From positions 28,436 through 92,435 of the forward strand of contig JAFUIS010000017.1 of NCBI GenBank assembly GCA_017468365.1: 64,000 nucleotides of DNA, written 5' to 3'. The notes under the pieces are model-generated. The model made no database searches, was not told where the DNA came from, and saw only the letters and a program-made list of their open reading frames with translations. Shown here in pieces: positions 18,258-26,993 of this stretch. Within the stretch, counting starts at the first letter, position 1. Each line of letters opens with the position of its first letter. Origin of the DNA: Oscillospiraceae bacterium (GTDB lineage: Bacteria > Bacillota > Clostridia > Oscillospirales > Ruminococcaceae). Both the position numbers and the translations under genes were made by a program.

Positions 18258-19346
18258 TTATTTTCCGATATAGCTTTTTACGATGCCGGCGCAGGCTTTT
18301 TTGATGAACCATGCGGAGATATCGGCAATGGCGTCTTCGGTGGTGCCGCAGGCGGTTACGATTCTGACAGCCCATCTTCCGTCGGAAAGGCGCTCCTGAA
18401 TGAAGCAGCCGTAAGTATCGGAAAGTTCCTGACCGAGTTCTGCGGGAAGAAGAACGAAGATCTGGTTGGTCTGGAATTCGTTGTAAAGTTCGAACCCTGC
18501 CTGTTTGATGGCTTCGACGATTCTTGCGGCGGATTCGTTTTCATATTTTGCGATATCGAAATAAAGACCGGTGGAAAGAGCTTCTTCGAACATTGCGCCC
18601 ACTACGAAACCTTTTGCGATCATGAAACCGCGCTGTTTGATGAGCCAGCGAAGGTGGTCGGCAACTTTTTCGTCAAGAAGAACGAGAGCTTCGCCGAAAA
18701 GAAGACCGTTTTTGGTGCCGCCAAGATAGAAACCGTCAACAAGATTGCCAAGGTCTTTAAGGGTGACGTCGTTGGAAGGAGCCATGAGCGCGCTTCCGAG
18801 TCTTGCGCCGTCAACAAAAAGAGAAAGACCGTTTTTGTGGCAGTATTCGGAAAGTGCGGTGAGTTCCGCTTTGCTGTAAATGGTGCCGAGTTCGGTGGAC
18901 TGAGAAATATAAACGAGCTTCGGAACGACCATGTGCTCGCTTTCAAAAACCTTGAAAACGGGGTCGATGAGTTCGGGGGTGAGTTTTCCGTCAACGCCTA
19001 CGGGAATGGTGATGGCTTTTCTTCCTGCATATTCGATGGAGCCGGTTTCGTGAACGTTGATGTGACCGGTATCTGCGCAGATAACAGCCTCATAACTGTT
19101 GCGAAGGAAGGCGGAAATTGCGAGAACGTTGGTTGCGGTGCCGCCGCCGGTGAATGCAACTTCGGCATCGGGTCTTCCGCAAAGTTCGCGGATGATATTT
19201 GCGGCAGCTTCGGAATGGCGGTCCATTCCGTAAGGGGTGTTGCTTTCATAAGCAAGTTTGAGTACCGCTTCGATTATTTTGGGGTGTGCGCTTTCAGAAT
19301 AATCGTTTCTGAAGCTGTATTTGTCAACATTAGTTCCGCTATACAA
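18258..19346 (-). CDS. PLP-dependent threonine aldolase/beta-eliminating lyase family protein
   Basis: Fold type I PLP enzyme of the low-specificity L-threonine aldolase group, 362 residues. Conserved parts are RNDYSESAHPKIIEA, an early AEVAFTGGGTATNVLA phosphate site, ADTGHINVHETGSIEY, LFVDGARLGSALM with the PLP-binding Asp, and YLGGTKNGLLFGEALV with the Schiff-base lysine. Threonine cleavage is likely but not certain, since the family also holds other beta-eliminating lyases. The start is TTG 19346, eight bases after GGAGG; the longer upstream reading has no ribosome site. Divergent from glgB. Confidence 0.88.
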   Translation of the reverse strand: MYSGTNVDKYSFRNDYSESAHPKIIEAVLKLAYESNTPYGMDRHSEAAANIIRELCGRPDAEVAFTGGGTATNVLAISAFLRNSYEAVICADTGHINVHETGSIEYAGRKAITIPVGVDGKLTPELIDPVFKVFESEHMVVPKLVYISQSTELGTIYSKAELTALSEYCHKNGLSLFVDGARLGSALMAPSNDVTLKDLGNLVDGFYLGGTKNGLLFGEALVLLDEKVADHLRWLIKQRGFMIAKGFVVGAMFEEALSTGLYFDIAKYENESAARIVEAIKQAGFELYNEFQTNQIFVLLPAELGQELSDTYGCFIQERLSDGRWAVRIVTACGTTEDAIADISAWFIKKACAGIVKSYIGK

Positions 19347-19381
19347 GGATTTTACCTCCGTTTTACTTGTAGAATAGATAT

Positions 19382-19410
19382 ATTGTATCACAAGCTGTGC
19401 GCGATTTAAA
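19382..19410 (-). promoter_or_regulatory. Possible promoter of the PLP lyase gene
   Basis: TTTAAA (19410-19405), 17-base spacer, TACAAT (19387-19382). Confidence 0.4.
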
Positions 19411-19440
19411 GACAGTTTTATAAAAAAATATGCCCTTTCG

Positions 19441-19516
19441 TCATTTTAGCATAAAAAGGCGGCGTTATTTCTACGCGTGGATAATTGAAAAGGGGCTTCT
19501 TAAAATGCTAAAATGA
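19441..19516. promoter_or_regulatory. Long inverted repeat in the glgB/lyase divergent region
   Basis: Perfect 12-base arms TCATTTTAGCAT (19441-19452) and ATGCTAAAATGA (19505-19516), 52 bases apart. The right arm contains the glgB -10. Confidence 0.5.
19485..19514 (+). promoter_or_regulatory. Promoter of the glycogen operon
   Basis: TTGAAA (19485-19490), 18-base spacer, TAAAAT (19509-19514) inside the right arm of the inverted repeat. Confidence 0.5.
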
Positions 19517-19584
19517 TATATGTATAAGTACGCGAATTTTATTTGCAAACCAAATCACCAGAAATTTGAAAAAAGGAGAAATCA

Positions 19585-21462
19585 ATGGCAAAGAAACAAA
19601 ATCCCCTTGAACTTCCGGTATATCTTTTCCACCAGGGAACGAACTATCGGGCATACGAGTTTCTCGGCGCACATAAAATCAAAGGCAGCAGAAAAAAAGG
19701 CGTGATGTTCCGCACCTGGGCTCCCAACGCAAAATCGGTTTCCGTCGTGGGCGACTGGAACTATTGGTCAAAGGGCGCGGACCCAATGCATAAAATAAGC
19801 GACGGCGTATGGGAATGCCGCGTTGACGGACTTGACGAATACGTCCGCTATAAATTCGCCATCGAAACCCAGAGCGGCGAAATCGTTGAAAGGTCCGACC
19901 CTTACGCTTTCCATACCGAGACAAGACCCGCCACCGCTTCGGTGCTTTGCGACCCGAAGTATAAATGGCACGACAAAAAATGGCTTGAGCATCGCGCTTC
20001 ATGGGATATGTACCACAGCCCGGTGAACATTTACGAGGTGCATCTCGGCTCCTGGAAAAAATATCAGGACGGAAACTTTTTTGATTACAGAAAGACCGCC
20101 GATGAGCTTGCGGCTTATGCAAAAGAGATGAACTATACCCACGTCGAGCTTCTTCCGGTAACGGAACATCCCTTCGACGGCTCCTGGGGATATCAATGCC
20201 TGGGCTATTTTGCACCCACCAGCCGCTACGGAAAACCCGAGGATTTCATGTATTTTGTCGATACCCTTCACAGAGCGGGCATCGGCGTCATCATGGACTG
20301 GGTGCCGGCGCATTTTCCCAAAGACGAAGGCGGCCTTATGAACTTTGACGGCGCGCCCTGCTATGAATACAAAAATCCCCTTATGGGTGAGCGCGAGGAC
20401 TGGGGCACGAAGGTCTTTGACTTCGGAAGAAACGAAGTGCGCTGTTTCCTTGCCTCCTCCGCAATGTACTGGATAGAAAAATACCATATCGACGGAATCC
20501 GCGTTGATGCCGTTTCCTCAATGCTTTACCGCGACTACGGAAAAAACGGCAACGAATGGGAACGCAACCAGTTTGGCGGAAGAGAAAACATCGAAGCCAT
20601 CGGAATGCTCCGTGATATCAACACCGCCGTCAACGCCGAATATCCCGGCGTAATGATGGTGGCGGAAGAATCCACCTCGTTCCCGATGGTATCCCGTCCT
20701 GCAAAGGACGGCGGACTCGGCTTCAACTTCAAATGGAACATGGGCTGGATGAACGACACCCTTTCCTATATGTCCCTTGACCCCATTTACCGCCAGCATG
20801 AGCACGGAAAGCTCACCTTCGGAATGATGTATGCTTTTTCCGAAAACTTCATCCTTCCGTTCTCTCATGACGAGGTCGTTCACGGAAAATGCTCCCTCAT
20901 CGGAAAAATGCCCGGTGAATATGACCAGAAGTTTGCGGGACTGCGCGCGCTTTTCGCATATATGACCGGTTTCCCGGGCAAAAAACTTCTTTTCATGGGT
21001 CAGGAATTCGGCCACTTCATCGAATGGGACGAAAAGAGAGAACTTGACTGGTTCCTTCTTGAATATGAAAGCCACCGCAAACTTCAGCAGCTTTCCAAAG
21101 CGCTGAACGAGCTTTATAAAACCCACCCCGAATGTTGGGAAAACGACGAAAACTGGGAAGGCTTCCAGTGGGCGAACTGCAACGAAGCCGGAAAGAACGC
21201 CCTTGCCTTCCGCCGTATTGCAAAAGACGGAAGCCAGCTTCTTTTCGCTTTCAACTTCTGCCCCAACGAATATAAAGGCTTCCACGTTGAAGTTCCGGAC
21301 GACAGCAAGTGGGAAGAGATACTTTCCACCGACGAAGAACGTTTCGGCGGAAGCGGCTGGTATAAAAACGGCGTAAGAGAAAGCTGGCACGAAGGTTATT
21401 CTTCCTTCGCCGCCGTCGACCTTGCACCTTTCTCCGCAGCGGTCTTAAAAAAGCTTCCCTGA
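19585..21462 (+). CDS. glgB: 1,4-alpha-glucan branching enzyme
   Basis: Adds alpha-1,6 branches to glycogen, 625 residues. The N-terminal CBM48-like domain has YEFLGAHKI and VSVVGDWNYWSKGADPM. The GH13 barrel has DWVPAHFPKDEGG, GIRVDAVSSMLYRDYG with the nucleophile Asp, VAEEST with the acid Glu, and PFSHDEVVHG. A beta-sandwich tail ends the protein. AAGGAG is six bases before ATG. First gene of glgB-C-D-A, all on the same strand. Confidence 0.97.
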   Translation: MAKKQNPLELPVYLFHQGTNYRAYEFLGAHKIKGSRKKGVMFRTWAPNAKSVSVVGDWNYWSKGADPMHKISDGVWECRVDGLDEYVRYKFAIETQSGEIVERSDPYAFHTETRPATASVLCDPKYKWHDKKWLEHRASWDMYHSPVNIYEVHLGSWKKYQDGNFFDYRKTADELAAYAKEMNYTHVELLPVTEHPFDGSWGYQCLGYFAPTSRYGKPEDFMYFVDTLHRAGIGVIMDWVPAHFPKDEGGLMNFDGAPCYEYKNPLMGEREDWGTKVFDFGRNEVRCFLASSAMYWIEKYHIDGIRVDAVSSMLYRDYGKNGNEWERNQFGGRENIEAIGMLRDINTAVNAEYPGVMMVAEESTSFPMVSRPAKDGGLGFNFKWNMGWMNDTLSYMSLDPIYRQHEHGKLTFGMMYAFSENFILPFSHDEVVHGKCSLIGKMPGEYDQKFAGLRALFAYMTGFPGKKLLFMGQEFGHFIEWDEKRELDWFLLEYESHRKLQQLSKALNELYKTHPECWENDENWEGFQWANCNEAGKNALAFRRIAKDGSQLLFAFNFCPNEYKGFHVEVPDDSKWEEILSTDEERFGGSGWYKNGVRESWHEGYSSFAAVDLAPFSAAVLKKLP

Positions 21463-21536
21463 TGTCAAAAGCTTTCCCCTTTGAGGAAAAAACCGTTTGA
21501 AACCTTTGTTAAATAATCCAAGGAGGTTGATATATC

Positions 21537-22718
21537 TTGCGTAAAAAAATGATTGCGATGCTTCTGGCCGGCGGTCAGGGCAGCAGACTTTATGTCCTCA
21601 CAAAGGACCTTGCAAAACCTGCGGTACCCTTTGGCGGAAAATACAGAATAATCGATTTTCCCCTTTCGAACTGCGTAAACTCCGGAATCGACACCGTCGG
21701 TATCCTTACGCAGTATGAGCCGTTCGAGCTTTCCGAATATATCGGAAACGGACAGCCCTGGGACCTTGACAGAATGGGCGGCGGCGCTTACGTTCTTCCG
21801 CCTTATCAGCGCAACACCGGACGCGATTGGTATAAAGGCACCGCAAACGCCATTTATCAGAACCTCCGTTTCATCGAACGCTATGACCCGGAATATGTGG
21901 TCATTCTTTCCGGCGACCACATTTACAAAATGGACTATGCCGCAATGCTTGAAAAACATATCGAAAAAGGCGCGGCAGTCACCGTTGCGGCTCTTAAAGT
22001 TCCGCTTTCCGAAGCTTCCCGTTTCGGCATAATCATCGCCGACGGCGACGGATACATCACCGAGTTCGAAGAAAAACCCAAGAACCCCAGAAGCGACCTT
22101 GCTTCCATGGGAATCTATATTTTCTCCGCGGACAAACTTAAAAAATATCTTACCGAAGACGAAGCCGACCCCGCTTCCGAAAACGACTTCGGCAAAAACG
22201 TTCTTCCCAATATGCTTGAAGCCAGCGAAAAAATGGCCGTTTACAGCTTTGAAGGTTACTGGAAAGACGTCGGCACCGTCGATTCCCTTTGGGAAGCCCA
22301 TATGGACCTTCTTGACGCCAGCGACCTTGACCTTTACGACAAAAACTGGAAGATCTATTCCAGAAGCCCGGTAATGCCCCCTCATATGGTCGAAGAAGGC
22401 GCCGAAATTTCCGGTTCCATGGTCACCGAAGGCTGCACCGTCGGCGGAAAAGTCGAAAGATCCGTCCTTTTCGCGGGAGTCACCGTTGAAAAAGGTGCGG
22501 AGATAAAAGAAAGCATCATCATGCCCGGCGCAGTAATCAAAGCCGGCGCAAAAATAAGCCGCACCATTGTCGGCGAAAAAGCCGTAATCGGCGAAAACGC
22601 AAAAGTCGGCTGCAGCTGTGCGGATGCAAAAATAACCCTTGTGGGTCCCGAAGCAAAAGTTGAAAACAAAGCTGAAATCGAACCCGGCGCTATCTTTGGA
22701 AAGGAGGCAGTAAAATGA
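21537..22718 (+). CDS. glgC: Glucose-1-phosphate adenylyltransferase, catalytic subunit
   Basis: Makes ADP-glucose from ATP and glucose-1-phosphate, 393 residues. The N-terminal nucleotidyltransferase motif is [20 protein letters not shown], followed by [15 protein letters not shown] and the sugar-site [10 protein letters not shown]. The C-terminal half is a left-handed beta-helix of hexapeptide repeats. TTG 21537 is ten bases after AGGAGG; ATG 21549 is a downstream alternative. Its stop overlaps the glgD start as ATGA, implying translational coupling of the two subunits. Confidence 0.96.
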   Translation: MRKKMIAMLLAGGQGSRLYVLTKDLAKPAVPFGGKYRIIDFPLSNCVNSGIDTVGILTQYEPFELSEYIGNGQPWDLDRMGGGAYVLPPYQRNTGRDWYKGTANAIYQNLRFIERYDPEYVVILSGDHIYKMDYAAMLEKHIEKGAAVTVAALKVPLSEASRFGIIIADGDGYITEFEEKPKNPRSDLASMGIYIFSADKLKKYLTEDEADPASENDFGKNVLPNMLEASEKMAVYSFEGYWKDVGTVDSLWEAHMDLLDASDLDLYDKNWKIYSRSPVMPPHMVEEGAEISGSMVTEGCTVGGKVERSVLFAGVTVEKGAEIKESIIMPGAVIKAGAKISRTIVGEKAVIGENAKVGCSCADAKITLVGPEAKVENKAEIEPGAIFGKEAVK

Positions 22719-23830
22719 GAGATAAAGATGTTCTCGGAATCATTGTCTGCAACATGCACGATGACCTAATTCCCCAGCTTACCGCCAGCCGTACTCTCGG
22801 TTCCATTCCTTTCGGCGGAAGATACAGAATGATCGACTTTGCCCTTTCCAACATGACCAACTCCGGAATCGAAGACGTGGGCCTTGTTCCAAGCAAGAAC
22901 TACCAGAGCCTTATGAACCACGTCGGTAACGGTCAGGAATGGGATATGTCCAGAAAAAACGGCGGCCTTTCAATTCTTCCGCCCTATGCGGGTGAACGCG
23001 GAGTTTACCGCGGAAGAATGGAAGCCCTTTACGGAATCCGCGAATACATAAAAGCAAGCGACGCCGCAAACGTTGTTCTTTCCGACAGCGACGTTGTTGC
23101 AAACATCGACCTTCGCCCTGTCATCCGCGAACACGAAGAAAGCGGCGCGGATATCACCCTTGTTTATAAATACAGCGAAGTTTTCAAAGAGAAAAAACAG
23201 TGCGCCGCACTCTTCTTTGACGAATGCGGAAAGCTTCTTGACCTTTATCTCAACCCCGAGCTTGACGGAAAACAGAACATCTATCTTGATATCGCAATAA
23301 TCAAGAAACCCGTTCTCGACGAACTTATTGCCGAATGTGCAAGCAAAGATGAGCACAGCTTTGTCCACAGCGTGCTCATGGCAAAAAAAGGCGTGCTCAA
23401 CATCCGCGGCTACCGTTTTGACGGCTGGTGCAACAAGCTCACCGGACTTCGCAACTATCTTGACGCAAACCTTGCCCTTCTTGATGCCGATGTAAGAAAA
23501 TCCCTCTTCCCGGCAGAAAGACCTATCTATACCAGAGTCCGCGACGAAGTTTCCGCAAAATACGGCGAAAACGCAAAAGTTTCCCGCACTCTTGTTACCG
23601 ACGGCTGCCACATTGACGGCGAAGTTGAAAACAGCGTTCTTTTCCGCGGCGCCACTATTGAAAAAGGCGCAAGCGTAAAAGGCTGCGTTCTTATGCACAA
23701 TGCATTCGTAGGCGAAGGTGCGACCCTTGAATGGGTAATCACCGACAAAAACGTTGTTATCCCCGCCGGAACCCACCTTGCCGGTTCCGAAAAATATCCG
23801 CTTTATATCCCGAAGGATACCGTCCTTTGA
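22715..23830 (+). CDS. glgD: Glucose-1-phosphate adenylyltransferase subunit GlgD
   Basis: Non-catalytic partner of GlgC found in Firmicutes, 371 residues. It keeps the nucleotidyltransferase outline ([34 protein letters not shown]) but the GGxGxRL signature is replaced by [16 protein letters not shown], as expected for GlgD. Hexapeptide repeats fill the C-terminus. ATG overlaps the glgC stop by four bases. Confidence 0.95.
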   Translation: MRDKDVLGIIVCNMHDDLIPQLTASRTLGSIPFGGRYRMIDFALSNMTNSGIEDVGLVPSKNYQSLMNHVGNGQEWDMSRKNGGLSILPPYAGERGVYRGRMEALYGIREYIKASDAANVVLSDSDVVANIDLRPVIREHEESGADITLVYKYSEVFKEKKQCAALFFDECGKLLDLYLNPELDGKQNIYLDIAIIKKPVLDELIAECASKDEHSFVHSVLMAKKGVLNIRGYRFDGWCNKLTGLRNYLDANLALLDADVRKSLFPAERPIYTRVRDEVSAKYGENAKVSRTLVTDGCHIDGEVENSVLFRGATIEKGASVKGCVLMHNAFVGEGATLEWVITDKNVVIPAGTHLAGSEKYPLYIPKDTVL

Positions 23831-23857
23831 TTAAAAAAGCGGAAAAGGAGGAATTTT

Positions 23858-25276
23858 ATGAACGTTCTTTTTGCGGCAAGCGAAGCAAGACCTTTTATCG
23901 CTTCCGGCGGACTTGCAGACGTCATCGGCGCACTGCCGAAGGCTCTTAACGGCGCAGGCTGCGATTGCAGAGTCATTCTTCCGCTTTATTCCGATATTCC
24001 GGATAAGTTCCGCGCAGAGATGAAAAAAGTCTGTGACTTCAAAGTCTGGCTCGGTTGGAGAAACCAGTACTGCGGACTTTTTGAAACAAAGCTTTCGGGA
24101 GTCACTTTCTATTTCATCGACAATGAATATTACTTTGCAAGAAATGGAATTTACGGCCACTATGACGACGGCGAGCGCTTTGCCTATTTTTCCATGGCGG
24201 TGCTTGAAGCGGTAAAACATATGGATTTTGACCCCGAGGTCATCCATTGTCACGATTGGCAGACCGGACTTGTTCCCGTTTTTCTCAATCTTTTCTTTGC
24301 CGATGAGGAAAAACTTGCGAACACCAAAACCGTTTTCACCATCCACAATATCCAGTACCAGGGAAATTACGATATGTATTTTGCCGGCGACGTTCTCGGA
24401 ATTCCCGAAAACAGACGCGGACTTGTGGAATATGACGGCCGCTGCAACTTTATGAAAGCAGGCATCGACCTTTGCGATGCGGTTTCCACCGTAAGCCCCA
24501 CCTATGCGGAAGAAATTCAGGACCCCTGGTTTGCATGGGGACTTGACCGCCTTCTCAGAGAGAAAAAATATAAACTTTCCGGAATCCTCAATGGTATCGA
24601 CGTCGTAAGCTATGACCCCGTTTCCGACAAGGATATTCCCGCCACCTTCTCTAAATATGACCTTTCGGGCAAGGCAAAATGCAAGGAAGAACTCCAGAAA
24701 GAGCTTGGTCTTGCAGTTGATCCCGATTCCATGGTCATTGGGATGGTCGGAAGACTTGTTTCTCACAAAGGCCTTGACCTTGTAAGAGCCGTTTGCGACA
24801 GAATCCTTGAAATGCCGGTACAGATAGCGGTTCTCGGAAGCGGCGAATCCGCTTTCGAAAGCTTCTTCCGTTATATGCAGGAAAAATATCCCGGCAGAGT
24901 CAGCTTTGTCTGCGGATTCATTCCGCCCCTTGCAAGAAGGATCTATGCGGGTTCCGACGTTTTCCTTATGCCCAGCAAGAGCGAACCCTGCGGTCTTGCC
25001 CAGATGATCTCTCTTCGCTACGGAACCGTTCCGATAGTAAGAGAAACCGGCGGACTTAAAGATTCCATCAAGGATATCGGCGGAATCAAAGGCAACGGCT
25101 TCACCTTCCAGACTTATAATGCCGACGATATGCTCGACGCGGTGCGCCGTGCTCAAAACCTTTATTCCAACGGCGAAAGATGGAAAGAAGCGGTGCTCAA
25201 TGCCCTTTCCTGCGATTTCAGCTGGAACCGCAGTGCTCAGACCTATATCGGTCTTTATGAAAGCGTGCTCAAATAA
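23858..25276 (+). CDS. glgA: Glycogen synthase (ADP-glucose dependent)
   Basis: GT5 glucosyltransferase extending alpha-1,4 glucan, 472 residues. Visible features are MNVLFAASEARPFIASGGLA, IHCHDWQTGLVP, TIHNIQYQG, VSTVSPTYAEEIQ and the donor-site SEPCGLAQMISLRYGTVPIV. The N-terminal KxGG motif of classical GlgA reads ASGG here, with Ala where Lys contacts ADP-glucose. GGAGG precedes ATG. Last gene of the operon, ending at a strong terminator. Confidence 0.96.
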   Translation: MNVLFAASEARPFIASGGLADVIGALPKALNGAGCDCRVILPLYSDIPDKFRAEMKKVCDFKVWLGWRNQYCGLFETKLSGVTFYFIDNEYYFARNGIYGHYDDGERFAYFSMAVLEAVKHMDFDPEVIHCHDWQTGLVPVFLNLFFADEEKLANTKTVFTIHNIQYQGNYDMYFAGDVLGIPENRRGLVEYDGRCNFMKAGIDLCDAVSTVSPTYAEEIQDPWFAWGLDRLLREKKYKLSGILNGIDVVSYDPVSDKDIPATFSKYDLSGKAKCKEELQKELGLAVDPDSMVIGMVGRLVSHKGLDLVRAVCDRILEMPVQIAVLGSGESAFESFFRYMQEKYPGRVSFVCGFIPPLARRIYAGSDVFLMPSKSEPCGLAQMISLRYGTVPIVRETGGLKDSIKDIGGIKGNGFTFQTYNADDMLDAVRRAQNLYSNGERWKEAVLNALSCDFSWNRSAQTYIGLYESVLK

Positions 25277-25284
25277 CAAAAAAC

Positions 25285-25320
25285 AAAGAAAAAGCGTGCC
25301 GAAAGGCACGCTTTTTTTAT
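25285..25320. terminator. Bidirectional terminator between glgA and the M23 gene
   Basis: AGCGTGCC / GGCACGCT stem (25293-25300 with 25305-25312) with A-run before and T-run after. Confidence 0.85.
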
Positions 25321-26030
25321 TTTATTTTCGTTTCAGGGTCGATGAATTTTCCGTTTTCCTTCATGGCAAAATGAAGGTGGGAATTTTTGTCTGTTTCCGC
25401 AAGGTTCGTTTCGCCGAGAGTTCCGATAACGCCGCCGCTTTTTACTTCATCGCCGGATTTGACGGGAACTTCTTTGGAAAGTCCGCAGTAAACGGTGACG
25501 ATGCCTTTTTCGTGTTCTATCTCAACGGTGGTGCCCCAAAGGGGGTCGTCGGTGACCGAAAGAACTTTTCCGTCGGCGGCGGCTTTCACTTCGGTTCCGG
25601 TTTCGGCTGCAATGTCGATTCCTTCGTGGGTGCGCCATTCGCCAAGGGATTCATATTTAACAAGTTCGCCTTTGCTGTGCTTTCCGATTATCTCGCCGGA
25701 AAGGGGAAGAACAAAGGAATTTTCCTTTTTAAAAAAATTGAAAGTGCTTTCGTTCTTTTCGGGTTCGGGTTCGCTTTCGATTTTAACGTCTTCTTTGGGA
25801 CTTCCCACGTCCTCGGCGGCAAAAAGCGATTCGCTCGGATCATATTCCTCATCCGAAACGTTTTTGAATTCCGGAACGGGAACGTCGTCTTTATCGTTGA
25901 CGGAACTTATGACTTTGCCGGCACTGACCCAGGCTGCCGCTACCGCACCCAAAAGGCAGACTGCCATTGCGGCATAAAAACCTTTTCCGGAAAGAAAAGC
26001 GGAAAGACCGCCGTTTTTGTTGTTTTTCAT
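25317..26030 (-). CDS. M23-family peptidase, SpoIIQ-like
   Basis: About 237 residues. One N-terminal membrane anchor (GFYAAMAVCLLGAVAAAW), an acidic linker, then a LytM/M23 domain. LPLSGEIIGKHSKGELVKY and WRTHEGIDIAAETGTEV carry the HxxxD zinc motif, and SHLHFAMKENGKFIDP the HxH. Clostridial SpoIIQ has this layout and a WRTHEGID signature, so a role in the forespore-mother cell channel is plausible. No spoIIIA genes are nearby. ATG 26030 is eight bases after AGGTGG; a GTG at 26051 also has a weak site. Confidence 0.8.
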   Translation of the reverse strand: MKNNKNGGLSAFLSGKGFYAAMAVCLLGAVAAAWVSAGKVISSVNDKDDVPVPEFKNVSDEEYDPSESLFAAEDVGSPKEDVKIESEPEPEKNESTFNFFKKENSFVLPLSGEIIGKHSKGELVKYESLGEWRTHEGIDIAAETGTEVKAAADGKVLSVTDDPLWGTTVEIEHEKGIVTVYCGLSKEVPVKSGDEVKSGGVIGTLGETNLAETDKNSHLHFAMKENGKFIDPETKIK

Positions 26031-26124
26031 TTTTATGACCACCTTTTTCACTAAAAAATCCTTTGGTCATATTTTTGCCGAAGAAAAAATTTTTATTCCG
26101 GCGCAAAAATGAAAAATATGGATA

Positions 26125-26160
26125 AAAAAAGCCGCCCGAAAAACCGGACGGCAATTTTTT
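26125..26160 (-). terminator. Terminator after the thioesterase gene
   Basis: GCCGTCCG / CGGGCGGC stem with one G-T pair (26152-26145 with 26138-26131), then seven T on the minus strand. Confidence 0.75.
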
Positions 26161-26902
26161 ATTCTTTAAAAACAAGTTTTGAAACGAAAGCGGGTTTTTG
26201 GTCGGAAGAACGGATTCCCGCGGCAAGAACTTCGTTTTCGTTTTCGCCGATACGGACTTCGACGCTTTCGCCAAGACGAAGTTCGCCGGTAAAGCCCAGT
26301 TCAAAGCGGGAAAGTTTTCCGAGCTTTGCTCTTGCTTCGGCAGAAAGAGCATCGGTGATGATGTCGCCGTAGCGGAAGTTGTTGACGTGGCCCAGTGCGT
26401 CTATCCAGCTGGGCATGACGTTTTGGGTCATCACGGCCGGAAGTTCATCCGGGTTTATGCGGACGCGGTTTTTACATTCGAAAAGTTCTTTTCCTTCGCC
26501 AAGTTCCTCAACAAGTTCAAGTACTTTTTCGTTGGTGCAAAGTTTTCGGTTTTCAATATCGAAAACGGAAGAAAAAGTTGCGGCGACCATTGCAACCGAA
26601 CCGTCCTCGTGACAAATTTCGATGTCGCGGCGGTAATAAAGACCTTTTTTGTTGGTGTGCCAGGTCCTTACAAAAAGAAGTTCGCCCGGAAGAACGGGGC
26701 TTTTTATTTCCGCAAAAAGCGAAAGCAAAATCCACGAAACGCCGAATTCCTTCATAAGAAAAGGCACGTCGAGCCCGATATTTTTAAGATGTTCTTCCGA
26801 AACCGTCACGATAATGCGCTGAAGCGCGGTAAGGGTGAGGGCGTGGTTTTCGTTTTGTGCTCCGGTATCCACCCGGAAATTGTATGTTTTTTCAAGTTCC
26901 AT
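26159..26902 (-). CDS. Acyl-ACP thioesterase
   Basis: Hydrolyses fatty acyl-ACP to release free acids, 247 residues, two tandem hot-dog halves. The first half has SWILLSLFAEIKSPVLPGE and VRTWHTNKKGLYYRRD. The second has SWIDALGHVNNFRYGD, aligning with the HVNNxxY catalytic segment of plant FatA/FatB. No fatty-acid synthesis genes are adjacent. ATG follows GGAGC. A confident promoter was not found. Confidence 0.88.
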   Translation of the reverse strand: MELEKTYNFRVDTGAQNENHALTLTALQRIIVTVSEEHLKNIGLDVPFLMKEFGVSWILLSLFAEIKSPVLPGELLFVRTWHTNKKGLYYRRDIEICHEDGSVAMVAATFSSVFDIENRKLCTNEKVLELVEELGEGKELFECKNRVRINPDELPAVMTQNVMPSWIDALGHVNNFRYGDIITDALSAEARAKLGKLSRFELGFTGELRLGESVEVRIGENENEVLAAGIRSSDQKPAFVSKLVFKE

Positions 26903-26993
26903 TTTTAAAAATGCTCCGTTATGAATATGAGATCATATCCACAAGTTTAACACGGCTTTTTTAAAAAAACGTGTCGCGGCTTTCAACTTTTGT

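Noticed and set aside
21463-21536. Riboswitch between glgB and glgC
   Set aside because: Only 74 bases with no stable stem or terminator; an ordinary intercistronic gap with a ribosome site.
23831-25309. 492-codon minus-strand open frame
   Set aside because: Antisense to glgA and without any family pattern.
26945-26985. Terminator after cysS
   Set aside because: ACACG/CGTGT arms enclose T and A runs that pair with each other, and the geometry is not that of an intrinsic terminator. Left unannotated.
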